Of a stretch of 64,000 bases of DNA, positions 8,281 to 16,757 are shown piece after piece. This stretch comes from Winkia neuii subsp. neuii DSM 8576 (GTDB taxonomy: Bacteria; Actinomycetota; Actinomycetes; Actinomycetales; Actinomycetaceae): contig NZ_ATUW01000001.1 of the NCBI RefSeq assembly GCF_000420405.1, forward strand, positions 29,072-93,071, written 5' to 3'. The notes beneath the pieces were generated by a model. It did no database searches, was not told the DNA's origin, and worked only from the letters and a program-made list of their open reading frames with translations. The position numbers and the translations under genes are program-made. Positions within the stretch are counted from its first letter, which is position 1. Each line of letters begins with the position of its first letter.

Positions 8281-8600
8281 TACGCTCACGGGCGCGACCC
8301 GGCATTATTGTCGTGCTTGGGTAGGTAGGGTGTGTTCCGGGTGCGGACGGGCATTATTGGTCAAGAGCTTGGTGAATGGGGTGCGCTCTGGGCGCGGACG
8401 GGCATTTGCGCGAAGCGCAAGGGCGGGAGCGCACCCCATTCACCAAGCTCAACGGATACGACATTTGCGCGAAGCGCAATGGCAGGAGAGCACCCTGCTT
8501 ACCCAAGTGCGCAGGCGGCCATATGCGCGAAGCGCAAGGGCGGGAGCGCACCCTACTCACTAAGCTCAACGGATACGACATTTGCGCGAAGCGCAAAGGT
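8281..8600. repeat. Intergenic repeat cluster, locus B
   Basis: Same family as 3136-3440. A perfect 24-bp inverted repeat (8365-8388 / 8427-8450) surrounds a 38-nt spacer containing TTGCGCGAAGCGCAA (8406-8420). The hairpin recurs at 8465-8479, in a variant form at about 8524-8537, and at 8582-8596, i.e. every 58-59 bp. A 35-bp direct repeat (8445-8479 and 8562-8596) shows unit duplication. Bases 8223-8280 hold nothing recognisable. No coding sequence is credible across the gap. Confidence 0.85.
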
Positions 8601-8636
8601 GGGGTCGCCGCTTCGCGCCGAAGTTTACTTTTCCCT

Positions 8637-10334
8637 TCAAGCAGCCTTAGCCAGGGCAAACACCACTTTGCGCTGTTCTAGATCGGCCTTGGTAAGGTCG
8701 ACTTCTACACGCTCGCCCACGGGCAGATCCTCGCCCTCGACGGGAGCCATAATTGCTGGGTCGGAAAGCATAATGTGCCCGCTGTGTTCTTTGGCATCCA
8801 ATATGACGCCCGAGTAGGTTTCACCTTCGTGGCCCGAAAGCGTGAGTGCTTCCATTGCCGCAATGACTTCTTTTTCGTTTTTTGCTCCGGCCTGGCGTGC
8901 CCGCCCCATTTCGGAGGGCAACTCGGGCAGGGCCTCTAGCACCCACGCGGGAACAAACTCACCTACCTGGCCGCCGCCTGCGTCTTCGCGTTTAGTGTCG
9001 GCCCAGGCTAGCTCCAAGGAAAACCTGTCGACTAGGCGCCGCAGCGGTGCCGTGGAGTGGGCGTACTCGGCGGCGATGGCCGAGTGAACCACCCTGCGGT
9101 CGCCTGGCGGGTGCATCTGCCCAATTTCTTCGCGCCCCTCGATAGCAGGGCCGTAGACCAGGTAGCCTGAACCGCGGAACAGCGAGGCCGCTCTGTCCAT
9201 GAAGGCACTATGGGCCGGGTCTGATTCGTCCAGTGTGGGGACGAGCTGCGGGTATGACATTTGCAGCGGCCATTTGACTCCCAACGCGCGGGCAGCCCTG
9301 CGCAGGCGAGCGACGTCCTCGTTTGACGCGGGCGGCAGGGTGCGCACTACTCCAACTCCTAGACGTCGCATTCCAGCTGCTGCGCACATGCCGGTGAGCA
9401 GTGACATGTGTGCGTTCCAATTTTCTACGGGCAGGGAGGCCCTGAAACGAAGCTTGTAACCGCCGTTTTCTTTTTCGACCTCTTGTTCGGGGAGAGGCAG
9501 TGACACTCCGCCGCGGTCTTGTTCGCGTTCGATGCGCAGCTGGCCTAGTTCGCGCAGCAGCGAGGGCAGTTGTTGGTCGGCCTGGGCGGGGAGTGTACCC
9601 TTTCCGTCTACTACTGCTTGGACTTGCTCGTAGTCGAGTTGGGCGCGCGATCTTACGACGGCTAAGTCTACGCGCCAGGAGACTACATACCCGTCCTCGT
9701 CTAGGCAGATGCGCCACAAGAACGAGGGCGTGGCCTGCCCTGGCAGCAAAGAGGCCGCCCCCGCAGACAGTTCGCGCGGGTGTAGCGGCACGGATCCGTC
9801 GGGAAAATAGAGTGTGTTTCCGCGCGCGTGTACTTCGCGATCTAAAGCGGAGCCGGCCGTTACGAAGCAGGATAGTGCCGCGATCGAGTACGCAAGTAGG
9901 TATTTGGCTGGCTTAGGTGAGGGGCCTGGGCGGGTCTGCAGCACGTGTTCTGGGACTCGGATCTGCCCTGACAGAGCCTGGGCAGGCAAATCGGCTACTT
10001 TGGCGATTGCAATAGCCTGGTCCAGGTCTTTTGATTCGGGTGGATCGATCGTTACCAACGGAATTGCGGTGGCATCTAAACGCGGATAGTTGGGTGGGTA
10101 GCCTTCCCCGCCCACCTCGAAGCCCAGCTCCTCTACTAGCCAGGGCTGGCCGCCGGAGCGGTCCGCTAGTTTCAGCTTGTCCGCCCACTTTTGCCAGTTG
10201 GCTGCCGCCTGTTTAGCTTCTGTTTTCGCCCGTTCCGGAAAATCGGTGGGCACGTGGTTGTTTTTCCGAATTAGTTCGAGCACCGGCACTAACACACCCG
10301 GTGCTACGGGGTAGATTTGCCTCCTACGCGTCAT
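8637..10334 (-). CDS. RNB-domain exoribonuclease (RNase II/R family)
   Basis: A 565-residue RNB-family 3'-5' exoribonuclease. The catalytic motif is ATAIPLVTIDPPESKDLDQAIAI, with the clustered Asp residues that bind Mg2+; HPRELSAGAASLLPGQATPSF and AEYAHSTAPLRRLVDRFSLELA follow, as in the RNB domain. It is shorter than E. coli RNase R and lacks an obvious C-terminal S1 domain beyond a short beta-rich tail (GVILDAKEHSGHIMLSDPAIMA). This short form is usual in actinobacteria. Its 3' end borders repeat locus B. Confidence 0.9.
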   Translation of the reverse strand: MTRRRQIYPVAPGVLVPVLELIRKNNHVPTDFPERAKTEAKQAAANWQKWADKLKLADRSGGQPWLVEELGFEVGGEGYPPNYPRLDATAIPLVTIDPPESKDLDQAIAIAKVADLPAQALSGQIRVPEHVLQTRPGPSPKPAKYLLAYSIAALSCFVTAGSALDREVHARGNTLYFPDGSVPLHPRELSAGAASLLPGQATPSFLWRICLDEDGYVVSWRVDLAVVRSRAQLDYEQVQAVVDGKGTLPAQADQQLPSLLRELGQLRIEREQDRGGVSLPLPEQEVEKENGGYKLRFRASLPVENWNAHMSLLTGMCAAAGMRRLGVGVVRTLPPASNEDVARLRRAARALGVKWPLQMSYPQLVPTLDESDPAHSAFMDRAASLFRGSGYLVYGPAIEGREEIGQMHPPGDRRVVHSAIAAEYAHSTAPLRRLVDRFSLELAWADTKREDAGGGQVGEFVPAWVLEALPELPSEMGRARQAGAKNEKEVIAAMEALTLSGHEGETYSGVILDAKEHSGHIMLSDPAIMAPVEGEDLPVGERVEVDLTKADLEQRKVVFALAKAA

Positions 10335-10388
10335 GTAATCAGGGTCTCATGTAATACCCGTGGGCGCGCGGGAAAAGGCTAGCAAAAT

Positions 10389-10413
10389 GCCGCCTGAACC
10401 ACAGTTAGGCGGC
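10389..10413 (-). terminator. Terminator of ptsH
   Basis: Stem GCCGCCT (10389-10395) / AGGCGGC (10407-10413) with an 11-nt loop, flanked on both sides by A/T runs so that the minus-strand transcript ends in ATTTTG. It lies 57 nt past the ptsH stop and could also stop readthrough the other way. Confidence 0.65.
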
Positions 10414-10469
10414 AAAATCGGCCTAGCACCCTACAGCCGGAGGCTCTGGGTGGGCGTTTGGGGATAGTG

Positions 10470-10727
10470 CTATACGTCTAGGTCTTTGCCTAGCACGTAG
10501 GATACGGCGCGCACTGCGTCCTCGTTTTCGGATTCCACGATCAGGGTGTCGCCTTGCCCTGCCGCCAAGGTCATTAGCAACATTACAGAGGAGGCGTCTA
10601 CTGGTTCGCCCTTTTCAGAGCGAATAGTTACCGGCTCGGCAAAATCTGCAGCAGCCTGCGCTACTTTGGCAGCCGGGCGAGCGTGTAGTCCTACAGAGGA
10701 ACCAACTTTGACGGTCTTACTGAACAA
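10470..10727 (-). CDS. ptsH: Phosphocarrier protein HPr
   Basis: An 85-residue PTS phosphocarrier. The phosphorylated His15 is in GLHARPA, and Ser46 lies in DASSVMLLMTLAAGQGD, the position used for regulatory phosphorylation in Firmicutes (whether it is used here is unknown). It accepts phosphate from enzyme I, whose gene is divergent across a 250-bp gap, and passes it to sugar-specific EII proteins not present in this window. The start has a plausible RBS (AAGGAG) just upstream. Confidence 0.95.
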   Translation of the reverse strand: MFSKTVKVGSSVGLHARPAAKVAQAAADFAEPVTIRSEKGEPVDASSVMLLMTLAAGQGDTLIVESENEDAVRAVSYVLGKDLDV

Positions 10728-10819
10728 GCTATCTCCTTACTGCTAGCCAGAATTTCTGGCGCCGTAAATAGGGTACACACTGACCACGGTTGGGGAAATC
10801 TTTGTGTCCAATGTCGCGG

Positions 10820-10838
10820 CCAAAATAGCATATTTTGG
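10820..10838. promoter_or_regulatory. Operator candidate between ptsH and ptsI
   Basis: Perfect inverted repeat CCAAAATA-GCA-TATTTTGG in the middle of the AT-rich divergent promoter region (10728-10977). Its position suits a repressor or activator acting on both PTS genes. The rest of the gap has A/T tracts but no confident -35/-10 pair. Confidence 0.45.
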
Positions 10839-10977
10839 GACTTTTGCCGTTATTTCGGGATTTTTTACGAATTTCTGCCCTGTTTAGTGCAATTGGTGGG
10901 ACGCGTCACAGCTATTTTTCCCCTAGGGAGCGAATTTACGCGGCATTATGGGGTTATCCAGAGGCCTAGGAGGACAC

Positions 10978-12705
10978 ATGGATGGCCGTCTTAACGCGCG
11001 CGGCATCCCCGTTGTTACGGGCGCTGCTTTCGCTCCCGTCCGGTGGGTTGTGCGCCCTAAAACCGTCTCGTTAGATTCTGCTGCTGTCCCTGAATCCAAG
11101 CGTGAGCGCGAGGTCGAGCGCTTCACCGCCGCGGCAGACACTGTAGCCTCCCGCCTACTTTCGAGGGCCGAAAAGTCTATCGGTTCCTCCTCAGATCTTT
11201 TGCGGGTGGCCGCGGCCATGGCCACCGATCCGGCTTGGCGCGAGGCAACCCACAAACTGATCAGGGCTGGCACCCCCGCCGACGCGGCGGCCACCCAAAC
11301 TATTGCCGACATTGCCCGCCGTTTCGTGGCGGCTGGCGACGCGCTTGCCGAGCGGGTGACCGACCTGATCGACGTGCGCGACCGGGTGGTTGCACAAATC
11401 CACGGCATGCCCGAGGGCGCTCTCCCGCAGCTTAGCGAACCGGCCATATTGTTCTGTGACGATCTGGCTCCTGCCGATGCCGGCGCGCTAGACCCGAAGT
11501 ACGTGAAGGCTCTGGTTTGCCGCGGGGGCGGACCCACCTCGCACTTTGTTATAGTCGCCCGCCAACTCGGCATCCCCTGCATCATTTCGGCCAAGGGCAT
11601 AGACCAGGTTGAAGACGGTTCGTTGGCGCTGGTGGATGGCGCCAAAGGCAATATCACTATCAACCCGGATGCCGGGCACGCCAGGTCGATAATCGCCCTC
11701 GACGAAGCCCGCCACCAGGCCGAAGACACGTGGGAGGGGCCGGCTTGCACTAAAGATGGGATCCGAATCTACCTGTACGGCAACGTGCAAGATCGCATGC
11801 AAGCATTGCAGGCCCGCAAGGTCGGCGCCGACGGGGTGGGGTTACTGCGCACCGAGCTGACCTTTTTGGGCACGCACAACGAGCCCACCCTGGATGCACA
11901 GATCCGCGCCTACAAATCGGTCATCGACGTGTTTCCGGACAAACGTTTTATTGCCCGCACGCTCGACGCAGGCTCAGACAAGCCGGTGGTGTGGGCGGGC
12001 ACCCAGCCCGAGGAAAACCCCGCCCTCGGCGTGCGCGGACTGCGCACTATTTTACGGCGCAAAGACGTCCTCGAACACCAGCTGGATGCCCTAGCGGCGG
12101 TATCGCAAGACCGCAAGGAGCCCCTGCGCGTAATGGCTCCCATGGTTTCCACACTGGACGAGGCGCAAATGTTTTCCGAGCTGGTGCGCGAACGCGGCAT
12201 GAGCCCCGGCATCATGATCGAGGTGCCCGCCCTGGCGTTCTTAGCTGACCCGCTCTACGAAATCGTGGATTTCACCTCCCTCGGCACCAACGACCTAACC
12301 CAATATTTGATGGCCGCCGACCGCACGAACCCGTATTTAGCTAGCTACCTGGACGCGTGGCAGCCGGCAATCTTGACCCTAATCGCACACGTTGCCCGGG
12401 CCGCCGCCCGCCATTCCAAGCAAGCCTGCGTGTGCGGGGAGGCCGCGGCCGATCCGGTCCTGGCCTCAGTGCTAACCGGCATGGGCGTACACGGATTGTC
12501 TATGGCGCCCTCGGCAATAAAAACTGTCGGTTCTTACATTTCGCAACTAAACTTGGACACTTGCAAGAGGGCAGCCATCGCGGTGATCGGGAAAGATCCC
12601 GGCGACATGTACGGCCCCTACACCGGAGCTTTCAGCGCGGTAGACGCACGCGAGAGGGCTCTAGCTATTTTTAACGAGGCATTAGGTGCAACGCAGAATC
12701 AGTGA
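10978..12705 (+). CDS. ptsI: PEP-protein phosphotransferase (PTS enzyme I)
   Basis: A 575-residue enzyme I that phosphorylates itself from PEP and then HPr. The start at 10978 has an AGGAGG RBS 5 nt before it. Visible are the phosphohistidine site GGGPTSHFVIVARQLGIPC (His near residue 188), the PEP-binding domain with GVGLLRTELTFLG, ALGVRGLRTIL, FTSLGTNDLTQY and the catalytic-type Cys in CVCGEAAADPVLASVLTGMG. The reading frame overlaps the next gene by about 20 nt. Confidence 0.95.
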   Translation: MDGRLNARGIPVVTGAAFAPVRWVVRPKTVSLDSAAVPESKREREVERFTAAADTVASRLLSRAEKSIGSSSDLLRVAAAMATDPAWREATHKLIRAGTPADAAATQTIADIARRFVAAGDALAERVTDLIDVRDRVVAQIHGMPEGALPQLSEPAILFCDDLAPADAGALDPKYVKALVCRGGGPTSHFVIVARQLGIPCIISAKGIDQVEDGSLALVDGAKGNITINPDAGHARSIIALDEARHQAEDTWEGPACTKDGIRIYLYGNVQDRMQALQARKVGADGVGLLRTELTFLGTHNEPTLDAQIRAYKSVIDVFPDKRFIARTLDAGSDKPVVWAGTQPEENPALGVRGLRTILRRKDVLEHQLDALAAVSQDRKEPLRVMAPMVSTLDEAQMFSELVRERGMSPGIMIEVPALAFLADPLYEIVDFTSLGTNDLTQYLMAADRTNPYLASYLDAWQPAILTLIAHVARAAARHSKQACVCGEAAADPVLASVLTGMGVHGLSMAPSAIKTVGSYISQLNLDTCKRAAIAVIGKDPGDMYGPYTGAFSAVDARERALAIFNEALGATQNQ

Positions 12706-13105
12706 CGAAGAGGGCCTAGGGGCGCTACGGCAGTGGTGGAAGGTTACCGCCACAGCCCGCGCCTCAGGCCAAAGCACGGAACTAGTTGCAGCCACCAAAA
12801 CCCTTGACCGCAAGGTGCGCAGGGCGGCGGTGCGCTGGTCGCTAGAAGAATTCGCGGAAGTGTACCCGGGGCGCTCCGTAGAGATTCGGGTTCCCCCCGC
12901 TGCCGCCGTACAGGCCATAGCAGGCACCGTGCACAGGCGCGGCACCCCACCGGCTGTGGTCGAATGCGACGAGACCACCTGGCTAGCCCTGGCCACCGGA
13001 ATCACAAGCTTCGAGCAGGCTGTACGCCAGGGGGCGGTTACCGCCTCAGGAATACGTACGGACCTGGGCCCGCGTCTGCCACTTTCGTTGCCAAAGCTCA
13101 GCTAA
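12686..13105 (+). CDS. Bacterial SCP-orthologue (sterol carrier family) protein
   Basis: A 139-residue soluble protein resembling the actinobacterial bacterial-SCP-orthologue family, which has a helical N-terminus and a lipid-transfer-like fold (ATKTLDRKVRRAAVRWSLEEF, VEIRVPPAAAVQAIAG, HRRGTPPAVVECDETTWLALATG). Start is a GTG inside the end of ptsI (20-nt overlap), implying coupling. In other actinobacteria this family often sits near purF; here the pts and pur loci are 6 kb apart. Biological role unknown. Confidence 0.75.
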   Translation: MQRRISDEEGLGALRQWWKVTATARASGQSTELVAATKTLDRKVRRAAVRWSLEEFAEVYPGRSVEIRVPPAAAVQAIAGTVHRRGTPPAVVECDETTWLALATGITSFEQAVRQGAVTASGIRTDLGPRLPLSLPKLS

Positions 13106-13137
13106 CCCACTTTGGCGCCCTCAAGCCACCCCCCTAG

Positions 13138-13154
13138 GCACCACCCTTTGGTGC
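13138..13154. terminator. Weak hairpin between converging genes
   Basis: GCACCA-CCCTT-TGGTGC in the 62-bp space between the SCP-like gene and the converging kinase gene, followed on the plus strand by AAATTTTA. The T-run is poor, so terminator function is uncertain. Confidence 0.3.
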
Positions 13155-13167
13155 AAAGGCAGAAATT

Positions 13168-14364
13168 TTAGAGGGCGCGAATCTTTACCGCGCCGCGGTC
13201 GGTGCGCACCCAAATGTGGGTGGCCATGCCAATGGCGTCGCCGTCGACCTCGACGTAGCGTGGCTCTTGCACGCGCAACTCGGCCTGGCGTGCCCGGCGG
13301 GCGTCCAAATCGGCATTCAGGGAGGGAAGCTTGGGGCGAATTCCCAGCCCCTGCAACAGCAATCGCCACCCCAGCTCAAGCCAGCCCAGCGGGCCCATGC
13401 GCGCATCCAAACGCGCCACATCCAGCCACCCGTCATCCGGGCGCGCATCGGGCAACAACACCACGTTAGCGGTGAGCACCCCACAGTTGGCAAACAACAC
13501 CGTTGTGGCTGAAACCTGTTTCGCCCGCCCGTGCTTTCCCAGGGTTAATTCCACCTTCATCGTGGGCTTGGCAGCGTGGCGCAAACCCGAAAGGACGTAG
13601 GCGAACCAGCCAATCTTCTCTTTCATCTCGGACTTGGTGGTAGCCATGACGTCCGCGTCGAAGCCCACCCCAGCCATAACCAAGAAAGCATACTCATCTT
13701 GCCCGGGCGCCCACTTTTGCTGGCCCAAAGGAGCAAGCACCTGACCCTCGGGATCCGGCACCTCGGCCGCCGCGGTAGGCACGCGCTTGTTCTTTACCCC
13801 TCCGGTAACAGGAGTGGGATGGTGTTCGGTACGCAGCCAGCCCAGATCTATCGAGTGAGTGCGGCCCGTAAACCCTATCGAGGCTGCCTCCCGCAGCGAA
13901 TCTAAGGGCACTTCCATATTGCGAGCCATCAAGTTGCCCGTACCCGCCGGCAAAATCGCCATGGGCACGTCCGTGTGAGCCAACCCGGCCGCCACTGCCC
14001 TAACCGTGCCGTCGCCGCCAGCAACCAACACCACCCCGGCCCCAGCTTCGACCCCCTGGCGGGCTTGCACCGCCGGAGAGGTTTCGACCTCGGTATACAC
14101 GAAGTGGGGCGCCTCCCAGCCGGCATCGAAGGCGCAGCCCTCGATCACCTCTTTGAACTCGCCCATGTTCTCGACCCGGGCAGGATTCACGATCACCCAC
14201 GGCTTCTTAGAAAGTGCCCGTCCGCTCGTGCCTCGGGCCCGGGAGGCGGCGCTCAGACGGGTTTCAAGCTGGGTGGCCCTAGTGTGCGCGGCGGACGCCA
14301 AAAACAGGGCCAAGCCGGCAAGCAGCAACGCCACCACAGCAAGTACAAGAGCTAAAACAGCCAT
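13168..14364 (-). CDS. Membrane-anchored diacylglycerol-kinase-family lipid kinase
   Basis: A ~398-residue protein with one N-terminal transmembrane helix (ALVLAVVALLLAGLALFLA, about residues 3-22), a short linker, then a DAGK catalytic domain: VIVNPARVENMGEF, the nucleotide loop VVLVAGGDGTVRAVAAGL, and ILPAGTGNLMARNM. The C-terminal half carries the lipid-kinase beta-sandwich (FLVMAGVGFDADVMATTKSEMKEKIGWFAYVLSG, VEVDGDAIG). Likely phosphorylates a lipid at the cytoplasmic face; the substrate is not determined. Start taken at 14364, because the longer form from 14439 adds residues unlike the family. Confidence 0.85.
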   Translation of the reverse strand: MAVLALVLAVVALLLAGLALFLASAAHTRATQLETRLSAASRARGTSGRALSKKPWVIVNPARVENMGEFKEVIEGCAFDAGWEAPHFVYTEVETSPAVQARQGVEAGAGVVLVAGGDGTVRAVAAGLAHTDVPMAILPAGTGNLMARNMEVPLDSLREAASIGFTGRTHSIDLGWLRTEHHPTPVTGGVKNKRVPTAAAEVPDPEGQVLAPLGQQKWAPGQDEYAFLVMAGVGFDADVMATTKSEMKEKIGWFAYVLSGLRHAAKPTMKVELTLGKHGRAKQVSATTVLFANCGVLTANVVLLPDARPDDGWLDVARLDARMGPLGWLELGWRLLLQGLGIRPKLPSLNADLDARRARQAELRVQEPRYVEVDGDAIGMATHIWVRTDRGAVKIRAL

Positions 14365-14377
14365 GAGTGAATGATAT

Positions 14378-15226
14378 CTAACCTTCCGTCGCTCTCCGTG
14401 CCTTCTGCTGAATTTCGCAAGCCTGCAAGCGTTCTGCACGCAGCCGGTCTACGCCCTCGACCTGAAGTGGTTCCAAATCGCCCAATACGCCAGCTAACAG
14501 ATAGTCAGCCAACTGGGGGTTGCGAGCCAACACCGGCCCGTGCATGTAGGTGGCAACTATAGAACCGCAAACTGCGCCCTCGACAGCCTTCCCGTCAATG
14601 CGAGCGCGATAGCCGTCAGGAACCTCGGTATCGAGAACCACCCCTGCCTTGGCGCCCGCCTCCTGGGAAATGCCCTGGTCAATCTTAGGCGCCACCCCGG
14701 GAAGCCCGTTGCCGATGCCCGCCTGCACATACCCCAGAGGGCGAACCTGCTGGCCCAGCATGGTGGCTCCCCCGTGATTTTCAAAACCCAAAAGCACCTC
14801 GGTGAGCCCGTCCAAGGCGGGAGTGGTGGCGAGCTCGCCAATAGCCCGAGCTCCTTGCGGCATGGTGACCACGTCTAACAGCCCAGCACCCGGAGTTCGG
14901 TTGCCCTGAGCATCCGAATACCAGTTGCCCAACACCTGCAGGGCAGCGCACACCCCTAGAACGGGTTTGCCGGCCTCGACTGCCCGCTTCAGCCCAGTGT
15001 CGCCAGCCAGGTGCCTGGAAGCTATCGTCTGGGCAATATCTTCGCCGCCTCCAAGAGTGTATATGTCCAACTCGGCAGGGATAGCCTCGGATACCCCAAC
15101 GTGAACGATCTGCGCTTCATAACCGCGCCAGCGCGCCCTTTGAGCCAAAATTACCGCATTGCCGGAATCGCCGTAGGTGCCCAGCACCTCGGGCATTAGC
15201 ACTCCGATTCGAAGCGCATCGGTCAT
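14378..15226 (-). CDS. gatD: Lipid II amidotransferase glutaminase subunit GatD
   Basis: A 282-residue class I glutamine amidotransferase. The nucleophile Cys is in PVLGVCAALQVLGNWY and the His in FENHGGATM; LGGGEDIAQ and TYGDSGNA are characteristic of the CobB/CobQ-like GatD group. It supplies ammonia to MurT for conversion of D-isoglutamate to D-isoglutamine in lipid II. The ATG overlaps the murT stop by 4 bp (ATGA), supporting the two-subunit enzyme. The longer frame upstream of 15226 is inside murT and rejected. Confidence 0.93.
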   Translation of the reverse strand: MTDALRIGVLMPEVLGTYGDSGNAVILAQRARWRGYEAQIVHVGVSEAIPAELDIYTLGGGEDIAQTIASRHLAGDTGLKRAVEAGKPVLGVCAALQVLGNWYSDAQGNRTPGAGLLDVVTMPQGARAIGELATTPALDGLTEVLLGFENHGGATMLGQQVRPLGYVQAGIGNGLPGVAPKIDQGISQEAGAKAGVVLDTEVPDGYRARIDGKAVEGAVCGSIVATYMHGPVLARNPQLADYLLAGVLGDLEPLQVEGVDRLRAERLQACEIQQKARRATEG

Positions 15227-16716
15227 TTTAACAGCCCCTTCCTGAGCAATTCTGCACGCGTATCGCGGAACGAAGTGTAGTTCAGCAGCATATCCACACG
15301 CCCAGCGGGCACCTGTTGCAGGCCCTGCAAAGGCGTGCTTGCATACCGGGCGTCCACGCCCGCATAGCGCAGCCGCACCTGCAAGTCGGCGCCTCGCTCG
15401 CCGGTTGCCCAAACGCGCGCCCGAGCCAGCTTGTCAAAGTCCACGTCCCACAGCCAAGACAGGTCCGTACCGTCGGCACGTTGGCCATTTACTCCTACGA
15501 TCAGAGCGGCTTTTGGATCGAGCATCGTCAGCGATTCCTGCCACCCAGCCGGGTTTTTTGCCAGCAGCAACCGCACCGACTTTCCGCCCACGTCAAAGCG
15601 GGCGTAACGGCCCGCCACAGCCTCTACTCGAGCTATCCCCAAGGCCCCCTTGCGCGGATCCACCCCGAGGGCGACCGCCCCCGCGAGCGCCTGGGTGGCG
15701 TTGCCCCGGTTAGCCCGCCCGGGCAGGTTTATTTGCACGTCGAGGGTGCCCGTGGGGCTGGATACGCGCATGGTTTGCCCTGGGGTGTAATCGCTGCCCT
15801 GCCAGGTCCACGTAGGTTCGGGGCGGTAAAAATCTTGGGGGTTTGCCGCATCGAGTCCGGCTACGGCCTCGCCAGCCTCGTTGGGGGCGGCTGTGGTAGT
15901 TCCCCCCGCGAGTTTTAGTTCGTCTAGGGGCACCGAATGCCAGTAGACCTTAGTATCGTTTCCGGAATGGGCAGCCTGTTTGGAGGTGTAGAGGATTGCG
16001 CCCCCGGTGCGGGGAGCGGTGAGTGAATCGCCCGACCAGCCTTTGCCGGCTGCCACCCACACCGGTTTGGCACTGTCCCAGGCTGCGGAAGTCATCAGTG
16101 GGTCGTCTACGTTTGCCACCACGTAGGCCTGCGGCTGTTCTTTGACGGTTGCGCGCAATCGCCGCTCTATGGTGGCAATTTCTCCGACACGATCGAGCTG
16201 GTCGCGCGAAAGATTCAAGAACACCAACACATCGGGGCGCACCTGGCGGGCCACTGCCCGCACGTGCATCTCGTCAACTTCCAACACTGCCACGTCAGCG
16301 GTGGGCGTTTCCATCAAAGCTGCCAGCACGCCCTCGGACATGTTGTCCCCGCCGCGATTGGTGGCCACCTCTAAACCGGCAGCCGCGCAGGCTTCAGAAA
16401 GCATGCGGGTGGTGGTGGATTTGCCGTTGGTGCCAGTGACGATCACCGTGCGCATCGGCCTAGCCAAGTCTGCTAAAAGATGTGGGCTCATGCGCGCCGC
16501 CACAGTGCCGCCTATCATGCCGCCGCTGCCGCGCCCCAAAGTGCGCGACGCCCACGAAGCCCCTTGCCCGGCGGCTATAGCTAGCAAATCCCTAGGGTGG
16601 AAACCACTGCGGCGAGCGGTTTTTGGCACACTACCTAAAGAGGCGGACAAATCCCTGGCTGCCGCCCCAACTTTTGCCACCGCCACTTTCACGTAGCGTT
16701 TCGGAAACTGACTCAT
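15223..16716 (-). CDS. murT: Lipid II isoglutaminyl synthase subunit MurT (Mur ligase family)
   Basis: A 497-residue Mur-ligase-like ATPase partnering GatD. ATP loop VIVTGTNGKSTTTRMLSEA is present; DNMSEGVLAALMETPTADVAVLEVDEMHVRA and FLNLSRDQLDRVGEI are conserved. The C-terminal DUF1727-type domain continues from RPEPTWTWQG. Oddly, the Cys4 zinc ribbon that most MurT proteins carry just before this RPEP segment is missing: no Cys pair is visible in about residues 215-290 (see findings). In an operon with gatD. Confidence 0.92.
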   Translation of the reverse strand: MSQFPKRYVKVAVAKVGAAARDLSASLGSVPKTARRSGFHPRDLLAIAAGQGASWASRTLGRGSGGMIGGTVAARMSPHLLADLARPMRTVIVTGTNGKSTTTRMLSEACAAAGLEVATNRGGDNMSEGVLAALMETPTADVAVLEVDEMHVRAVARQVRPDVLVFLNLSRDQLDRVGEIATIERRLRATVKEQPQAYVVANVDDPLMTSAAWDSAKPVWVAAGKGWSGDSLTAPRTGGAILYTSKQAAHSGNDTKVYWHSVPLDELKLAGGTTTAAPNEAGEAVAGLDAANPQDFYRPEPTWTWQGSDYTPGQTMRVSSPTGTLDVQINLPGRANRGNATQALAGAVALGVDPRKGALGIARVEAVAGRYARFDVGGKSVRLLLAKNPAGWQESLTMLDPKAALIVGVNGQRADGTDLSWLWDVDFDKLARARVWATGERGADLQVRLRYAGVDARYASTPLQGLQQVPAGRVDMLLNYTSFRDTRAELLRKGLLK

Positions 16717-16757
16717 AGCTCCGATTGTATGTGGCAGCGCCGCCGACTCGCACAGCG

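Noticed and set aside
8401-8600. CRISPR-like array (short palindromic repeats at 58-60 bp spacing)
   Set aside because: The repeat core is only 15 bp, the spacers are themselves related to each other and to locus A, and no cas genes are near.
10923-11750. 275-codon antisense frame over ptsI
   Set aside because: Sense ptsI motifs are unambiguous; the antisense frame has no family resemblance.
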